Source: Microthrixaceae bacterium (GTDB lineage: Bacteria; Actinomycetota; Acidimicrobiia; Acidimicrobiales; Acidimicrobilacustridaceae). From it: a stretch of 51,618 nucleotides of DNA. The stretch covers positions 1-51,618 of the forward strand of contig CANFQA010000018.1 of NCBI GenBank assembly GCA_947449015.1, read 5' to 3'. Shown piece after piece: positions 6,871-14,370 of this stretch. The notes below the pieces were generated by a model. It saw nothing but the letters and a program-made list of their open reading frames with translations, made no database searches and was not told the origin of the DNA. Made by a program: the position numbers and the translations under genes. How positions within the stretch are numbered: the stretch's first letter is position 1; the number at the start of each line of letters is the position of its first letter.

Positions 6871-9027
6871 TCAGTCGTCCATATGGTTGGCCGACGGGAA
6901 GAACGGCAACGAACGCATCCGGGTTCCCGTAAGACGGGACCAGGCGTTGGCGAGCGCGGGCGCAACCGGTGGCACGCCCACCTCGCCGATCCCCCCGATC
7001 ATGTCCAAGCCGCTCTGCAACTGCGACACCGTGATCGACGGTGTTTCCTTCATGAGAAGCATGCGCGTATTCGAGAAATTGCGACTGCTGGCGACGCCGT
7101 TCGAGAAGGTCGTCTGTCCCCAGAACGCTGAGCTGATTCCTTGAATGATTCCACCCTGCAGCTGTGACTCAACTTGTCCAGGGTTGACGACGAAACCGCA
7201 GTCGACGGCACAAGCAACCCGGTTCACCCGCATGACCCCTGTGGTCGGCTGCGAGACCTCGACGGCGAGGGCGACAATGCTTCCAAAGCCATTCGAAATC
7301 GCGAGACCCCGAGCGACCCCTGCAGGCGGGGTGCTGCTCCAGCCGATATCGGAGGCTGCACGCTGGAGGACCGCAAGAGTGCGCGGATCACTCGCCAACA
7401 TGCGGCGCCGAAATTCAAGTGGGTCGACTCGAAGTGAGGTTGCCAATTCGTCAATGGCTGATTCCACAGCGAAGCAATTGATGGAATTGCCCACGGAACG
7501 CCAGAACCCGACGGGAACTGCGGCGGTGTGACGGACGTATTCCACCAGTCGGTTCGGGATCGCGTAGGGAAGCCCCTCCGCTCCTTCGACGTTGTCGTTG
7601 CCCGTCGGTGCCATCCACCCACGCTGGAACAGTGGAGACGGCGCCACTGTTCGAACTGCGAGTGATGTCAGCGCTCCCGACGCGTCTGCCCCAAGTCGAA
7701 CTCGGACCAAGCCCATTGGTCGGTACTGGTCGTGACTGAGGTCCTCTTCTCGTCGCCATGTGAGCTTCACGGGTTTACCGACGGCCTTCGACACGGTGAT
7801 CGCCTGCGACACATAGTCCTGCTCTATCTTCCGGCCCAGTCCACCACCGAGCAGTGTGGGATGAACCGTCACCGCAGAGGCCGGCAAACCGGTGATCGCC
7901 ATGGCTGTGGCCTGCACCCAACTCGCAGCTTGGGTCGGAACCCACACCTCACATGATGTTGCTGTGACGCTGGCGGTGCAGTTGAGCACCTCCATGCACA
8001 CATGCGGTAGGTACGGCAAGGAATAGGTCGCCTCAACTTTGCTGGAGGCTGAAGCGAACGAACCAGCAGCGTCTCCGATGCGCTCGGCGGCAGGCGAACC
8101 CGGGGTTCCAGTGGCCATCAGCGTCTGCGCCTGCGCGGCAATCGTCGCTGAGTTCAGCTGCGATGCCGTCGACGGTGTGGTCCACGAAACCGATAGCGCC
8201 TCAGCGGCGCGGAACGCGGCCCATGTATTTGAAGCGACAACGGCGACAGCCGTGCCCAAGGGCACGACAGCGATTGCGCCAGCCGGCTTTGCAGGAGTCT
8301 TTGCGAGCGTCCCGCCAATCGTCGGACAGTTGCGCACCGCGGCATAGACCATCCCCGGAACTCGAACATCAATGCCGAACACCGCGGAGCCATCGACCTT
8401 GGACGGAATATCAAGCCGCGCCATGGAGCGACCAATCACACGGAACTGCGAGGTTCCAGTGAGCGTCGGCGAAGCCGATGGAGTCCGCGTTGCCGCGTCC
8501 TTCGCCAATTGAGCAAAGGAAAGCGATGCCTTCGTGACGGTGTTGGTCACAATGCCGTCGGTCACACTGCAGGAACCCGCCGCTATTCCCCATGTTGCGG
8601 CAGCTGACGCCACCAAGACCTCACGGGCCTGAGCGCCAGCGATACGCATCGCGTTGAAGTTGGCGCGGATGCCATAGCTTCCGCCGGTGATGTAGGACTG
8701 CGATGCCGGTGCGGCCTGGGTGCGGACCTGCGACCAAGCAACCATGAGTTCCTCGGCGGCGGCCTGCGCGAGTCCGGTCAGGATTCCCTGACCCATCTCC
8801 GCGCCGCCGAAGGCAATGGTCACCGTGTTGTCGGCATTGATTTGGATCCAGCCGTTGACCGCTCCACCAGTTGCGTCTGACGGAAGCGAAGCCGCAAGCG
8901 CCTGGGCCATCTTTGACCCGGGTGCTGCGTCGAGAGCAAACATCGCCACAACTGCTGCCGTACCCCCCAAGAATGCACGACGACTGACTCCGGTGCTGCT
9001 GGAAGATTTCTGATTCACACGTGTCAT
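6871..9027 (-). CDS. Molybdopterin-binding large subunit of a xanthine oxidase-family hydroxylase (iorB type)
   Basis: The start is ATG 9027, which overlaps the stop of the upstream iron-sulfur subunit (ATGA), giving 718 residues. The N-terminus has a twin-arginine signal (SRRAFLGG then a hydrophobic stretch), as in isoquinoline 1-oxidoreductase beta subunits, so the complex is probably exported folded. The Mo-binding domains show the family features: AFGGAEMGQGILTGLAQ near the start of the mature protein, a LGGGLGRKIEQDYVSQA segment in the middle, and the C-terminal GIGEVGVPPVAPA segment, whose Glu corresponds to the catalytic base. It pairs with the 2Fe-2S subunit upstream and no FAD subunit is present. 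Substrate (aldehyde or N-heterocycle) unknown. Confidence 0.92.
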   Translation of the reverse strand: MTRVNQKSSSSTGVSRRAFLGGTAAVVAMFALDAAPGSKMAQALAASLPSDATGGAVNGWIQINADNTVTIAFGGAEMGQGILTGLAQAAAEELMVAWSQVRTQAAPASQSYITGGSYGIRANFNAMRIAGAQAREVLVASAAATWGIAAGSCSVTDGIVTNTVTKASLSFAQLAKDAATRTPSASPTLTGTSQFRVIGRSMARLDIPSKVDGSAVFGIDVRVPGMVYAAVRNCPTIGGTLAKTPAKPAGAIAVVPLGTAVAVVASNTWAAFRAAEALSVSWTTPSTASQLNSATIAAQAQTLMATGTPGSPAAERIGDAAGSFASASSKVEATYSLPYLPHVCMEVLNCTASVTATSCEVWVPTQAASWVQATAMAITGLPASAVTVHPTLLGGGLGRKIEQDYVSQAITVSKAVGKPVKLTWRREEDLSHDQYRPMGLVRVRLGADASGALTSLAVRTVAPSPLFQRGWMAPTGNDNVEGAEGLPYAIPNRLVEYVRHTAAVPVGFWRSVGNSINCFAVESAIDELATSLRVDPLEFRRRMLASDPRTLAVLQRAASDIGWSSTPPAGVARGLAISNGFGSIVALAVEVSQPTTGVMRVNRVACAVDCGFVVNPGQVESQLQGGIIQGISSAFWGQTTFSNGVASSRNFSNTRMLLMKETPSITVSQLQSGLDMIGGIGEVGVPPVAPALANAWSRLTGTRMRSLPFFPSANHMDD

Positions 9028-9479
9028 TGTCCTGTCGCCTTCCTGATCGCCTGCTTCACCCGCGGGTAGGTCCCACAGGCGCAGATGTTTCCGAGCGCAG
9101 AATCGATCTGAGCGTCGGTCGGCTTCGGTGAACGAGCCACCAACGACGTTGCGGCCATGAGCATCCCCGATTGGCAGTAGCCGCATTGCGGTGCCTGCAC
9201 ATCGACGAACGCCTGCTGGAGCCGCAGGCCCACCGGCGTTGCCGAGAGCCCTTCGATCGTGGTGATCTTCACCCCCACACCCTCCGAGGCCCGCTTCTCA
9301 CAGCTCTTCTCCGGCGAGCCATCGATCCAAACGGTGCACGCCTTACAGATCTCGACACCGCATCCGTACTTTGTGCCGGTGAGTCCGATGATGTCGCGAA
9401 TGACCCAGAGAAGCGGCATACCGGAGTCGGCATCGAACTGATACTTCCGACCATTGACGTTGTAGGTCATCGCTGTCAT
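9024..9479 (-). CDS. 2Fe-2S small subunit of a molybdenum hydroxylase (iorA type)
   Basis: A 151-residue protein with two iron-sulfur domains. The plant-ferredoxin-type N-terminal cluster uses GCGVEICKAC plus a later Cys in KSCEKRAS; the all-helical C-terminal cluster uses CGYCQSGM and CACGTYPR. The order and spacing match XdhC/IorA-type small subunits, which pass electrons from the Mo centre. The first cluster has Glu and Lys where many members have Gly (CGxGxCGAC), a variant I associate with a known subgroup. First gene of a two-gene operon, overlapping the large subunit by four bases. No cytochrome subunit or XdhC-like chaperone is adjacent. Confidence 0.92.
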   Translation of the reverse strand: MTAMTYNVNGRKYQFDADSGMPLLWVIRDIIGLTGTKYGCGVEICKACTVWIDGSPEKSCEKRASEGVGVKITTIEGLSATPVGLRLQQAFVDVQAPQCGYCQSGMLMAATSLVARSPKPTDAQIDSALGNICACGTYPRVKQAIRKATGQ

Positions 9480-9636
9480 ATGAGGGCTCCCAGTTGTCTC
9501 GGTCCGTCAACGGGGATGACGGAGAAGCACTGAGCGGTACCGTAGGAAACCTGAGTACCCCAATCTGGCGATCTAACCGAGACTTGGCGGTGCTTTACCT
9601 AGATTTTCTGTTGGACACGATGCGGAGGAGAAGTGC

Positions 9637-10575
9637 GTGAAACCGGTTCCGATCATTGATCTCACTGCCTCGGCTGCATCACTCGAGACACTTGATGCCG
9701 CCTGTCGCGAGCACGGGTTTTTCCTGCTCACTGGGCATGGACTCGACGAACTCATCGAACAAACCTGGTTCATCGTCCAAGAGTTCTTCGACGCCGATCG
9801 GGACCTGCGCCTCTCGGTCATGAGGTCAGAAGCCAATCCTCTCGGATATTTCGATCGCGAGCTCACCAAGCGCAGACGGGACCATAAGGAAGTGTTCGAC
9901 TTCATTGACCCACGCAACGAGCGCCTCGATTCCATGAATCAATGGCCAGTAAATCTCCCGGGTTTCCGAGAAAGCATGGTTGCGTTCTTCGAAGCGTTCA
10001 GCCTCCTGTCGATCAGGACGCTCGAACTCCTCCAGGACGCGCTCGGTCTTCTCGGAGCCGACCGAAACCTCCTGACATCGTCACCGACGAGCAGTACCGT
10101 GCGGCTCAACCACTACACGGTCGGCGATCCTGTCCCTACGTCTGAGCGAATTGGTCTCGCTGATCTCGGAGAGACCGCTCTCGGTTTTCATACTGATCCC
10201 GGGGTACTCACGCTGTTGCTTCAAGATGACATCGGCGGACTCCAAACGCAGGCGCTCGATGGCAGTTGGGTCGATGTCCCCCCGACCCCGGGCACCGTCG
10301 TGGTCAACCTTGGCGATTGCATGCAGGCATGGACCAATGATCGCTATCGCGCTGCGGTGCACAGGGTGTTGCCGGTCGCTTCCCGACGATTCTCCATCCC
10401 GTATTTCTCGAACCCTTCACGAGACACCATCGTCACGCCCCTCGAGCAACTCGCTGAGGGTTCCCCCCGCTACCGACCGTTCGCATGGCGTGAGTTCAGC
10501 GCGGCTCGCGCGTACGACAATTTCACCGATCTCGGCACCGAGGACACACAGGTCACAGATTTCCGCATCGAGTGA
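9637..10575 (+). CDS. 2-oxoglutarate/Fe(II)-dependent dioxygenase, isopenicillin-N-synthase family
   Basis: A 312-residue protein starting at GTG 9637 behind GGAGGAG. The N-terminal DIOX_N domain (VPIIDLT, REHGFFLLTGHG) precedes the double-stranded beta-helix. The iron ligands are His185 and Asp187 in GFHTDPGVLTLLLQD and His242 in AAVHRVLP; the 2-oxoglutarate-binding RxS is RRFSIPYF at about residues 250-257. All key residues are present, so an active oxygenase is expected. The gene is divergent from the Mo-hydroxylase operon (157 bp between starts), and the PLP decarboxylase follows 43 bp downstream on the same strand. Substrate cannot be deduced. Confidence 0.9.
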   Translation: MKPVPIIDLTASAASLETLDAACREHGFFLLTGHGLDELIEQTWFIVQEFFDADRDLRLSVMRSEANPLGYFDRELTKRRRDHKEVFDFIDPRNERLDSMNQWPVNLPGFRESMVAFFEAFSLLSIRTLELLQDALGLLGADRNLLTSSPTSSTVRLNHYTVGDPVPTSERIGLADLGETALGFHTDPGVLTLLLQDDIGGLQTQALDGSWVDVPPTPGTVVVNLGDCMQAWTNDRYRAAVHRVLPVASRRFSIPYFSNPSRDTIVTPLEQLAEGSPRYRPFAWREFSAARAYDNFTDLGTEDTQVTDFRIE

Positions 10576-10618
10576 TCGCTCACCATCACGAGCGCTTCGT
10601 CTCCGATACCGTCACGCC

Positions 10619-11866
10619 ATGACCTCCCTCCCTGACGGTATCCCCGCCGAAGAGGTACTCGCCCGCCTCGACCAATTCCAATCAGCAGACGTTCGGTGGC
10701 GCGACGGACGTGCGTTCACGCTCGCGTACAGCGCCGGGCCCGCAGTCGAGCAGGTTGCTGCCGAGGCCCATAGAAGGTTTGCAAGCGAGAACGCGCTGAA
10801 CACCGATGCCTTTCCCAGCCTTCGCACCATTCAGGGCGAGGTGGTCGACATCGTTGGCAACTGGCTAGATGCGCGTCCCGACGGCGCCGGATTCATGACG
10901 AGCGGTGGCACCGAAAGCCTGCTGCTCACGGTCAAGGCTGCCCGCGAACGCGGGCGACGTGAACGAGCCATCACCAAACCCAACATCGTCCTTCCAACAA
11001 GCGCCCACGCTGCGTTCGAAAAGGGTTGCTACTACTTCGGCCTCGAGAGCCGGCGCATCGCCGTGCGCGATGACTGGCGAGCCGATGTCGACGCGATGTC
11101 CGATGCAATCGATGACAACACGGTGATGGTGGCGGGATCGGCACCGCAATATCCGCAGGGCGTGGTTGATCCAATCCCACAGATCGCCGCGCTTGCCGCC
11201 GAGCGAGACATCAACTGCCATGTCGATGCCTGCATGGGAGGCATCACCCTGACCTATCTCCGTCGTCTCGGCTACGACATCCCACCATGGAACTTCGAGG
11301 TTCCGGGTGTCACCAGCATTTCTGTTGACCTGCACAAGTACGGATATACAACCAAAGGTGCTTCGGTTCTGATGCACCGCACCAAACAACTGCGTAGCTA
11401 TCAGACCTACGTGACCGACAACTGGCTTGGCGGGTTGTACGGGTCCTCGGGCATCCTCGGCACCAAGGGCGGAGGACCGATGGCCGCCGCATGGGCAGTC
11501 ATGCATCATCTCGGCGATGACGGCTATCTGCGACTCACCGAGACTGCGAAGATCACCTGCGATCGACTTGCCGACATCATTGAATCAATCCCGCAACTCA
11601 TGCTGCGAGTACGCCCTGAGGTCACGCTCATCGCGTTCGGTGCAACCGAACCCGAGAAATTCGATGTCAATGCCCTCGCTGATGCACTGTGGCGCAGGGG
11701 CTGGTATCTCGATCGCCAGGGACCGCCGACCACCCTTCACTGCATGGTCAACGCTGTGCACGCTGGACATCTTGAGGATTTCGAGATCGATCTGAGGGCG
11801 GCCGTCGATGAGGTGGCTGCCTCGGGGTCCATTGGCGATCGCGGAGCCTACGGTTCGATTGAGTGA
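10619..11866 (+). CDS. Pyridoxal-dependent decarboxylase / sphingosine-1-phosphate lyase-like protein
   Basis: A 415-residue fold-type I PLP enzyme beginning MTSLPDGIPAEEVL. The phosphate-binding GFMTSGGTESLL (residues 91-102), cofactor-stacking AHAAFEKG, the pyridine-nitrogen Asp in CHVDACMGG (Asp203) and the Schiff-base lysine in SVDLHKYGYTTKG (Lys240) are all present. The HKYG context is that of glutamate decarboxylase and sphingosine phosphate lyase relatives. There is no strong ribosome site before the ATG. It follows the oxygenase gene by 43 bp and precedes the nitroreductase by 44 bp on the same strand, so the three may be co-transcribed. Reaction is either amino-acid decarboxylation or C-C lysis; unresolved. 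Confidence 0.9.
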   Translation: MTSLPDGIPAEEVLARLDQFQSADVRWRDGRAFTLAYSAGPAVEQVAAEAHRRFASENALNTDAFPSLRTIQGEVVDIVGNWLDARPDGAGFMTSGGTESLLLTVKAARERGRRERAITKPNIVLPTSAHAAFEKGCYYFGLESRRIAVRDDWRADVDAMSDAIDDNTVMVAGSAPQYPQGVVDPIPQIAALAAERDINCHVDACMGGITLTYLRRLGYDIPPWNFEVPGVTSISVDLHKYGYTTKGASVLMHRTKQLRSYQTYVTDNWLGGLYGSSGILGTKGGGPMAAAWAVMHHLGDDGYLRLTETAKITCDRLADIIESIPQLMLRVRPEVTLIAFGATEPEKFDVNALADALWRRGWYLDRQGPPTTLHCMVNAVHAGHLEDFEIDLRAAVDEVAASGSIGDRGAYGSIE

Positions 11867-11910
11867 CCGATGATCACGACAAGCCCATGTCGACCTGACA
11901 CGATGGCGAC

Positions 11911-12555
11911 ATGAACCTTGATCTGACACCCGACCAGCTTCTGAGTACGACCCGTTCGGTACGCAAGCGACTTAACCTCGAACGCTCGGTCGAACCTGAG
12001 GTCGTTCTCGAGTGCCTCGAACTGGCGCTCCAAGCTCCAACGGGATCCAACCGTCAGGGATGGCACTGGATGTTCGTCACCGACCCGGACAAGAAGAAGG
12101 CGCTCGCCGAGCTCTACAAGACAAACTTCATCGCGTATCGAGACAGCGGTGCACGTCCCTCCTATGAGGATTCTGACAGTCGTGCTCAACGCCAGACTGC
12201 GGTAACCGACTCAGCGAACTATCTGGCGGATCATTTCCACGAAGTACCGATTCTCATGATTCCGATCATTGAGGGTCGCCTCGACAATCTTCCTGCGTTT
12301 GCCGCAGCAAGTACTTGGGGATCCCTTCTTCCTGCAGTGTGGAGTTTCATGCTCGCACTGCGTTCCAGGGGCCTCGGATCAGCATGGACGACACTGCATT
12401 TACCCAGTGAGCGCGAAGCGGCCGACCTTCTTGGTATTCCCTACGAGAAGTACACGCAGGGAGGCCTCTTCCCGATCGCCTACACCATTGGCACTGATTT
12501 CAAACCAGCAGCACGGATTCCCACCGACCAGATCGTCCACTGGAACCAGTGGTAG
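11911..12555 (+). CDS. Nitroreductase family protein
   Basis: A 214-residue FMN-dependent nitroreductase-fold protein. The N-terminal TRSVRKRL FMN-phosphate segment, the ALQAPTGSNRQGWHW segment and the C-terminal GLGSAWTTLHLPSEREAADLLGIP stretch are standard for the family. The probable role is NAD(P)H-dependent reduction of nitro compounds, quinones or enones; the substrate is not evident. The last gene of a possible three-gene run with the oxygenase and PLP enzyme, ending 20 bp before a convergent gene. Confidence 0.9.
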   Translation: MNLDLTPDQLLSTTRSVRKRLNLERSVEPEVVLECLELALQAPTGSNRQGWHWMFVTDPDKKKALAELYKTNFIAYRDSGARPSYEDSDSRAQRQTAVTDSANYLADHFHEVPILMIPIIEGRLDNLPAFAAASTWGSLLPAVWSFMLALRSRGLGSAWTTLHLPSEREAADLLGIPYEKYTQGGLFPIAYTIGTDFKPAARIPTDQIVHWNQW

Positions 12556-12575
12556 CCCTGAGCCCAAACCTGGCC

Positions 12576-13208
12576 TCACGCGGGCGGAGCCAGAGGAGTT
12601 CCGGCGAGAACCGACGAGATCGCCGCACCCTCTAGCCCGAGCCTGTTCATCTCTGCAGTACTGCGCCGACCGGTGAGTGAGCGGAGCAGTTCGTAGGGTT
12701 CGAGATCATCAGCCGAGAATGGATCGAACGTAACGCCAGTGAGTCGCTCAGAGAATGCAAAGCGAATCCACCCAAGTGCAACCTCGACCGCCATTGAATC
12801 TCGGGCGTCATCGTTGCCAAGCGCCTCTCGCAGATCGTGCTCGTGTGTGACGGCGTCCATAACCATCTGTGAATTCGCCGGTTCAGGAATCATCGGAAGC
12901 ACATCGTTGAAGACCGCACCAGTGGCCTCGTAGGAATCAGCCAACTCATACAGCGACTTCCCCGCATGACGGGCCACCTGTGCGCCGGTCCATTCCGGCG
13001 TGGTGACACCGTCCATGTTGCCGGTGAGAATGTCCTCAGGAACGCCAACAAGGTGACTGACGAGTTGACACAGGTTCCACTCGGGGCAGGCAGGAACAGC
13101 GAGTTCGCCGCACTCGACGGGCGTGGATCGCAGAAGCGCCACAACCCTCTCTCGCAACTCGATATAGGCCGACGACACAGCTTCACCAGACTTGAGATGC
13201 TCACTCAT
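12576..13208 (-). CDS. Maleylpyruvate isomerase-like, mycothiol-dependent DinB-fold protein (TIGR03083 type)
   Basis: A 210-residue protein of the actinobacterial family with a mycothiol-dependent maleylpyruvate isomerase N-terminal domain. Seen features are CPEWNLCQLVSHLVGV near residues 40-55 and DAVTHEHDLREALG near residue 118; these supply the His residues of the DinB-type metal site. The TIGR03083 family is widespread in mycothiol-using actinobacteria, mostly without known substrates. Its ATG overlaps the stop of the upstream YkgJ-like gene by four bases (ATGA), so the two are translationally coupled. Confidence 0.85.
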   Translation of the reverse strand: MSEHLKSGEAVSSAYIELRERVVALLRSTPVECGELAVPACPEWNLCQLVSHLVGVPEDILTGNMDGVTTPEWTGAQVARHAGKSLYELADSYEATGAVFNDVLPMIPEPANSQMVMDAVTHEHDLREALGNDDARDSMAVEVALGWIRFAFSERLTGVTFDPFSADDLEPYELLRSLTGRRSTAEMNRLGLEGAAISSVLAGTPLAPPA

Positions 13209-13684
13209 TTCGAGATCGTGCCACGGAAATGCCGGTCAAGCAGGTGATCGAGATCCGACTGGGGCGCCCGACCAGATCTGACCTCGAATCGAACGTTGAG
13301 CGTCATGTCGATCACTTCTCGTGCATCCTCGGGCTCTACGTTCCCGTCCAGTACCGCTTGGGATAATGCGCATTCGAACTGCGCACAGGCTCGAGGCCGA
13401 TGAAGGTGATGGATTGTGCAGGTCCCGTTTTCGACCGCAGGGCACGGAAGTTCGAACACCGGAGGCTCAGCGGCGGCAATGATCTCCACGCCCAACATGC
13501 GAAGGGGCGCGCCAAGGTCGCTTTCATCGGAAACCGCAAGGTGGGTCAGCAGCGTTCCGTCACAGCACAGGCCGCATCCGACACAGATCGAGTTCGGCTC
13601 AGTTCCGAACAGCTCGGATGTTTGCCACTCACCACGGAGGCCATCGACGTCACCGACGTCATCGCCGCCTTCTGCGTTCCCCAT
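13205..13684 (-). CDS. YkgJ-type cysteine cluster protein
   Basis: A 159-residue protein with the Cys-cluster signature of the YkgJ/UPF0153 family: CVGCGLCCDG near residue 34, CPAVENGTCTIH near residue 81, and RPRACAQFEC near residue 97. These cysteines are thought to bind a Zn or Fe-S centre; the biochemical role is unknown. It is translationally coupled to the mycothiol-dependent isomerase-like gene downstream, which hints at a shared thiol or metal-linked function (inference). Divergent from the DinB-like gene, 73 bp apart. Confidence 0.85.
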   Translation of the reverse strand: MGNAEGGDDVGDVDGLRGEWQTSELFGTEPNSICVGCGLCCDGTLLTHLAVSDESDLGAPLRMLGVEIIAAAEPPVFELPCPAVENGTCTIHHLHRPRACAQFECALSQAVLDGNVEPEDAREVIDMTLNVRFEVRSGRAPQSDLDHLLDRHFRGTISK

Positions 13685-13757
13685 CGTTCCTCCGGGACAA
13701 TTGACAGTCCATAGGTCACTTCCTACGCTCCCAGCACATCACAATCCGGGGGACCAC

Positions 13758-14324
13758 ATGACCGATCTCATCATCGATTCGTTGCAGCGCCGAATGGCGG
13801 CGATGCATTCGCTCTACTACCAAGCGGTCAGCACGATGGACCTCGAGCATGTGAACCACTTTGAGAGACCCGGCGTGCTGCCCATTGCGTTCTCGCTCTT
13901 CCACTACACCAATATGCAAGATTCCTCGTTCTTCGTCCTGACCGGACAACTCCCCATCTGGAACGAAGACTGGCAGGACCGAGTGCAATTGGCCATCAAT
14001 GACCACGGCAAGGAACTTCCGGTCGAGGACATGATCCACCAACGCATCGGCGATTTCGAGCAGTTCAAGCTCTATCAACGGGCGGTATTCGATCGCACCG
14101 AAGCTCAGTTGAAACTCCTTGATCTCGACGAGATTCAACGAGTCGTCATCGGCCACCCCTACCCTCCGGTCATCGCCTCGACATACAGCGCACGCGTCGG
14201 TGGCGAACAGGGCATCACGGTCCTCGACGGATATGAGTGCTGGATCTATCAACATGGTCTGCGGCACATGGGTGAGATCGAACTGGCGCGTGGACTCGTC
14301 GGACTCGGCGGCATGACCAGCTAA
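13758..14324 (+). CDS. DinB-like four-helix-bundle protein
   Basis: Starts at ATG 13758 behind CCGGGGGACC and encodes 188 residues, all predicted helical. Histidines at positions expected for a DinB-type metal site are seen in LFHYTNMQD and YQHGLRHMGEIE. Members include bacillithiol/mycothiol S-transferases and many uncharacterised damage-inducible proteins. An upstream open frame back to 13416 is antisense to the YkgJ gene and is not part of the protein. Function not assignable. Confidence 0.75.
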   Translation: MTDLIIDSLQRRMAAMHSLYYQAVSTMDLEHVNHFERPGVLPIAFSLFHYTNMQDSSFFVLTGQLPIWNEDWQDRVQLAINDHGKELPVEDMIHQRIGDFEQFKLYQRAVFDRTEAQLKLLDLDEIQRVVIGHPYPPVIASTYSARVGGEQGITVLDGYECWIYQHGLRHMGEIELARGLVGLGGMTS

Positions 14325-14370
14325 CGGTCAACAAGAAGTCCTGAACCGGCGCAGAAACGCTCCAACCACC

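Noticed and set aside
10151-10618. Upstream extension of the PLP decarboxylase frame
   Set aside because: It lies inside the dioxygenase gene in another frame; the family N-terminus begins at ATG 10619.
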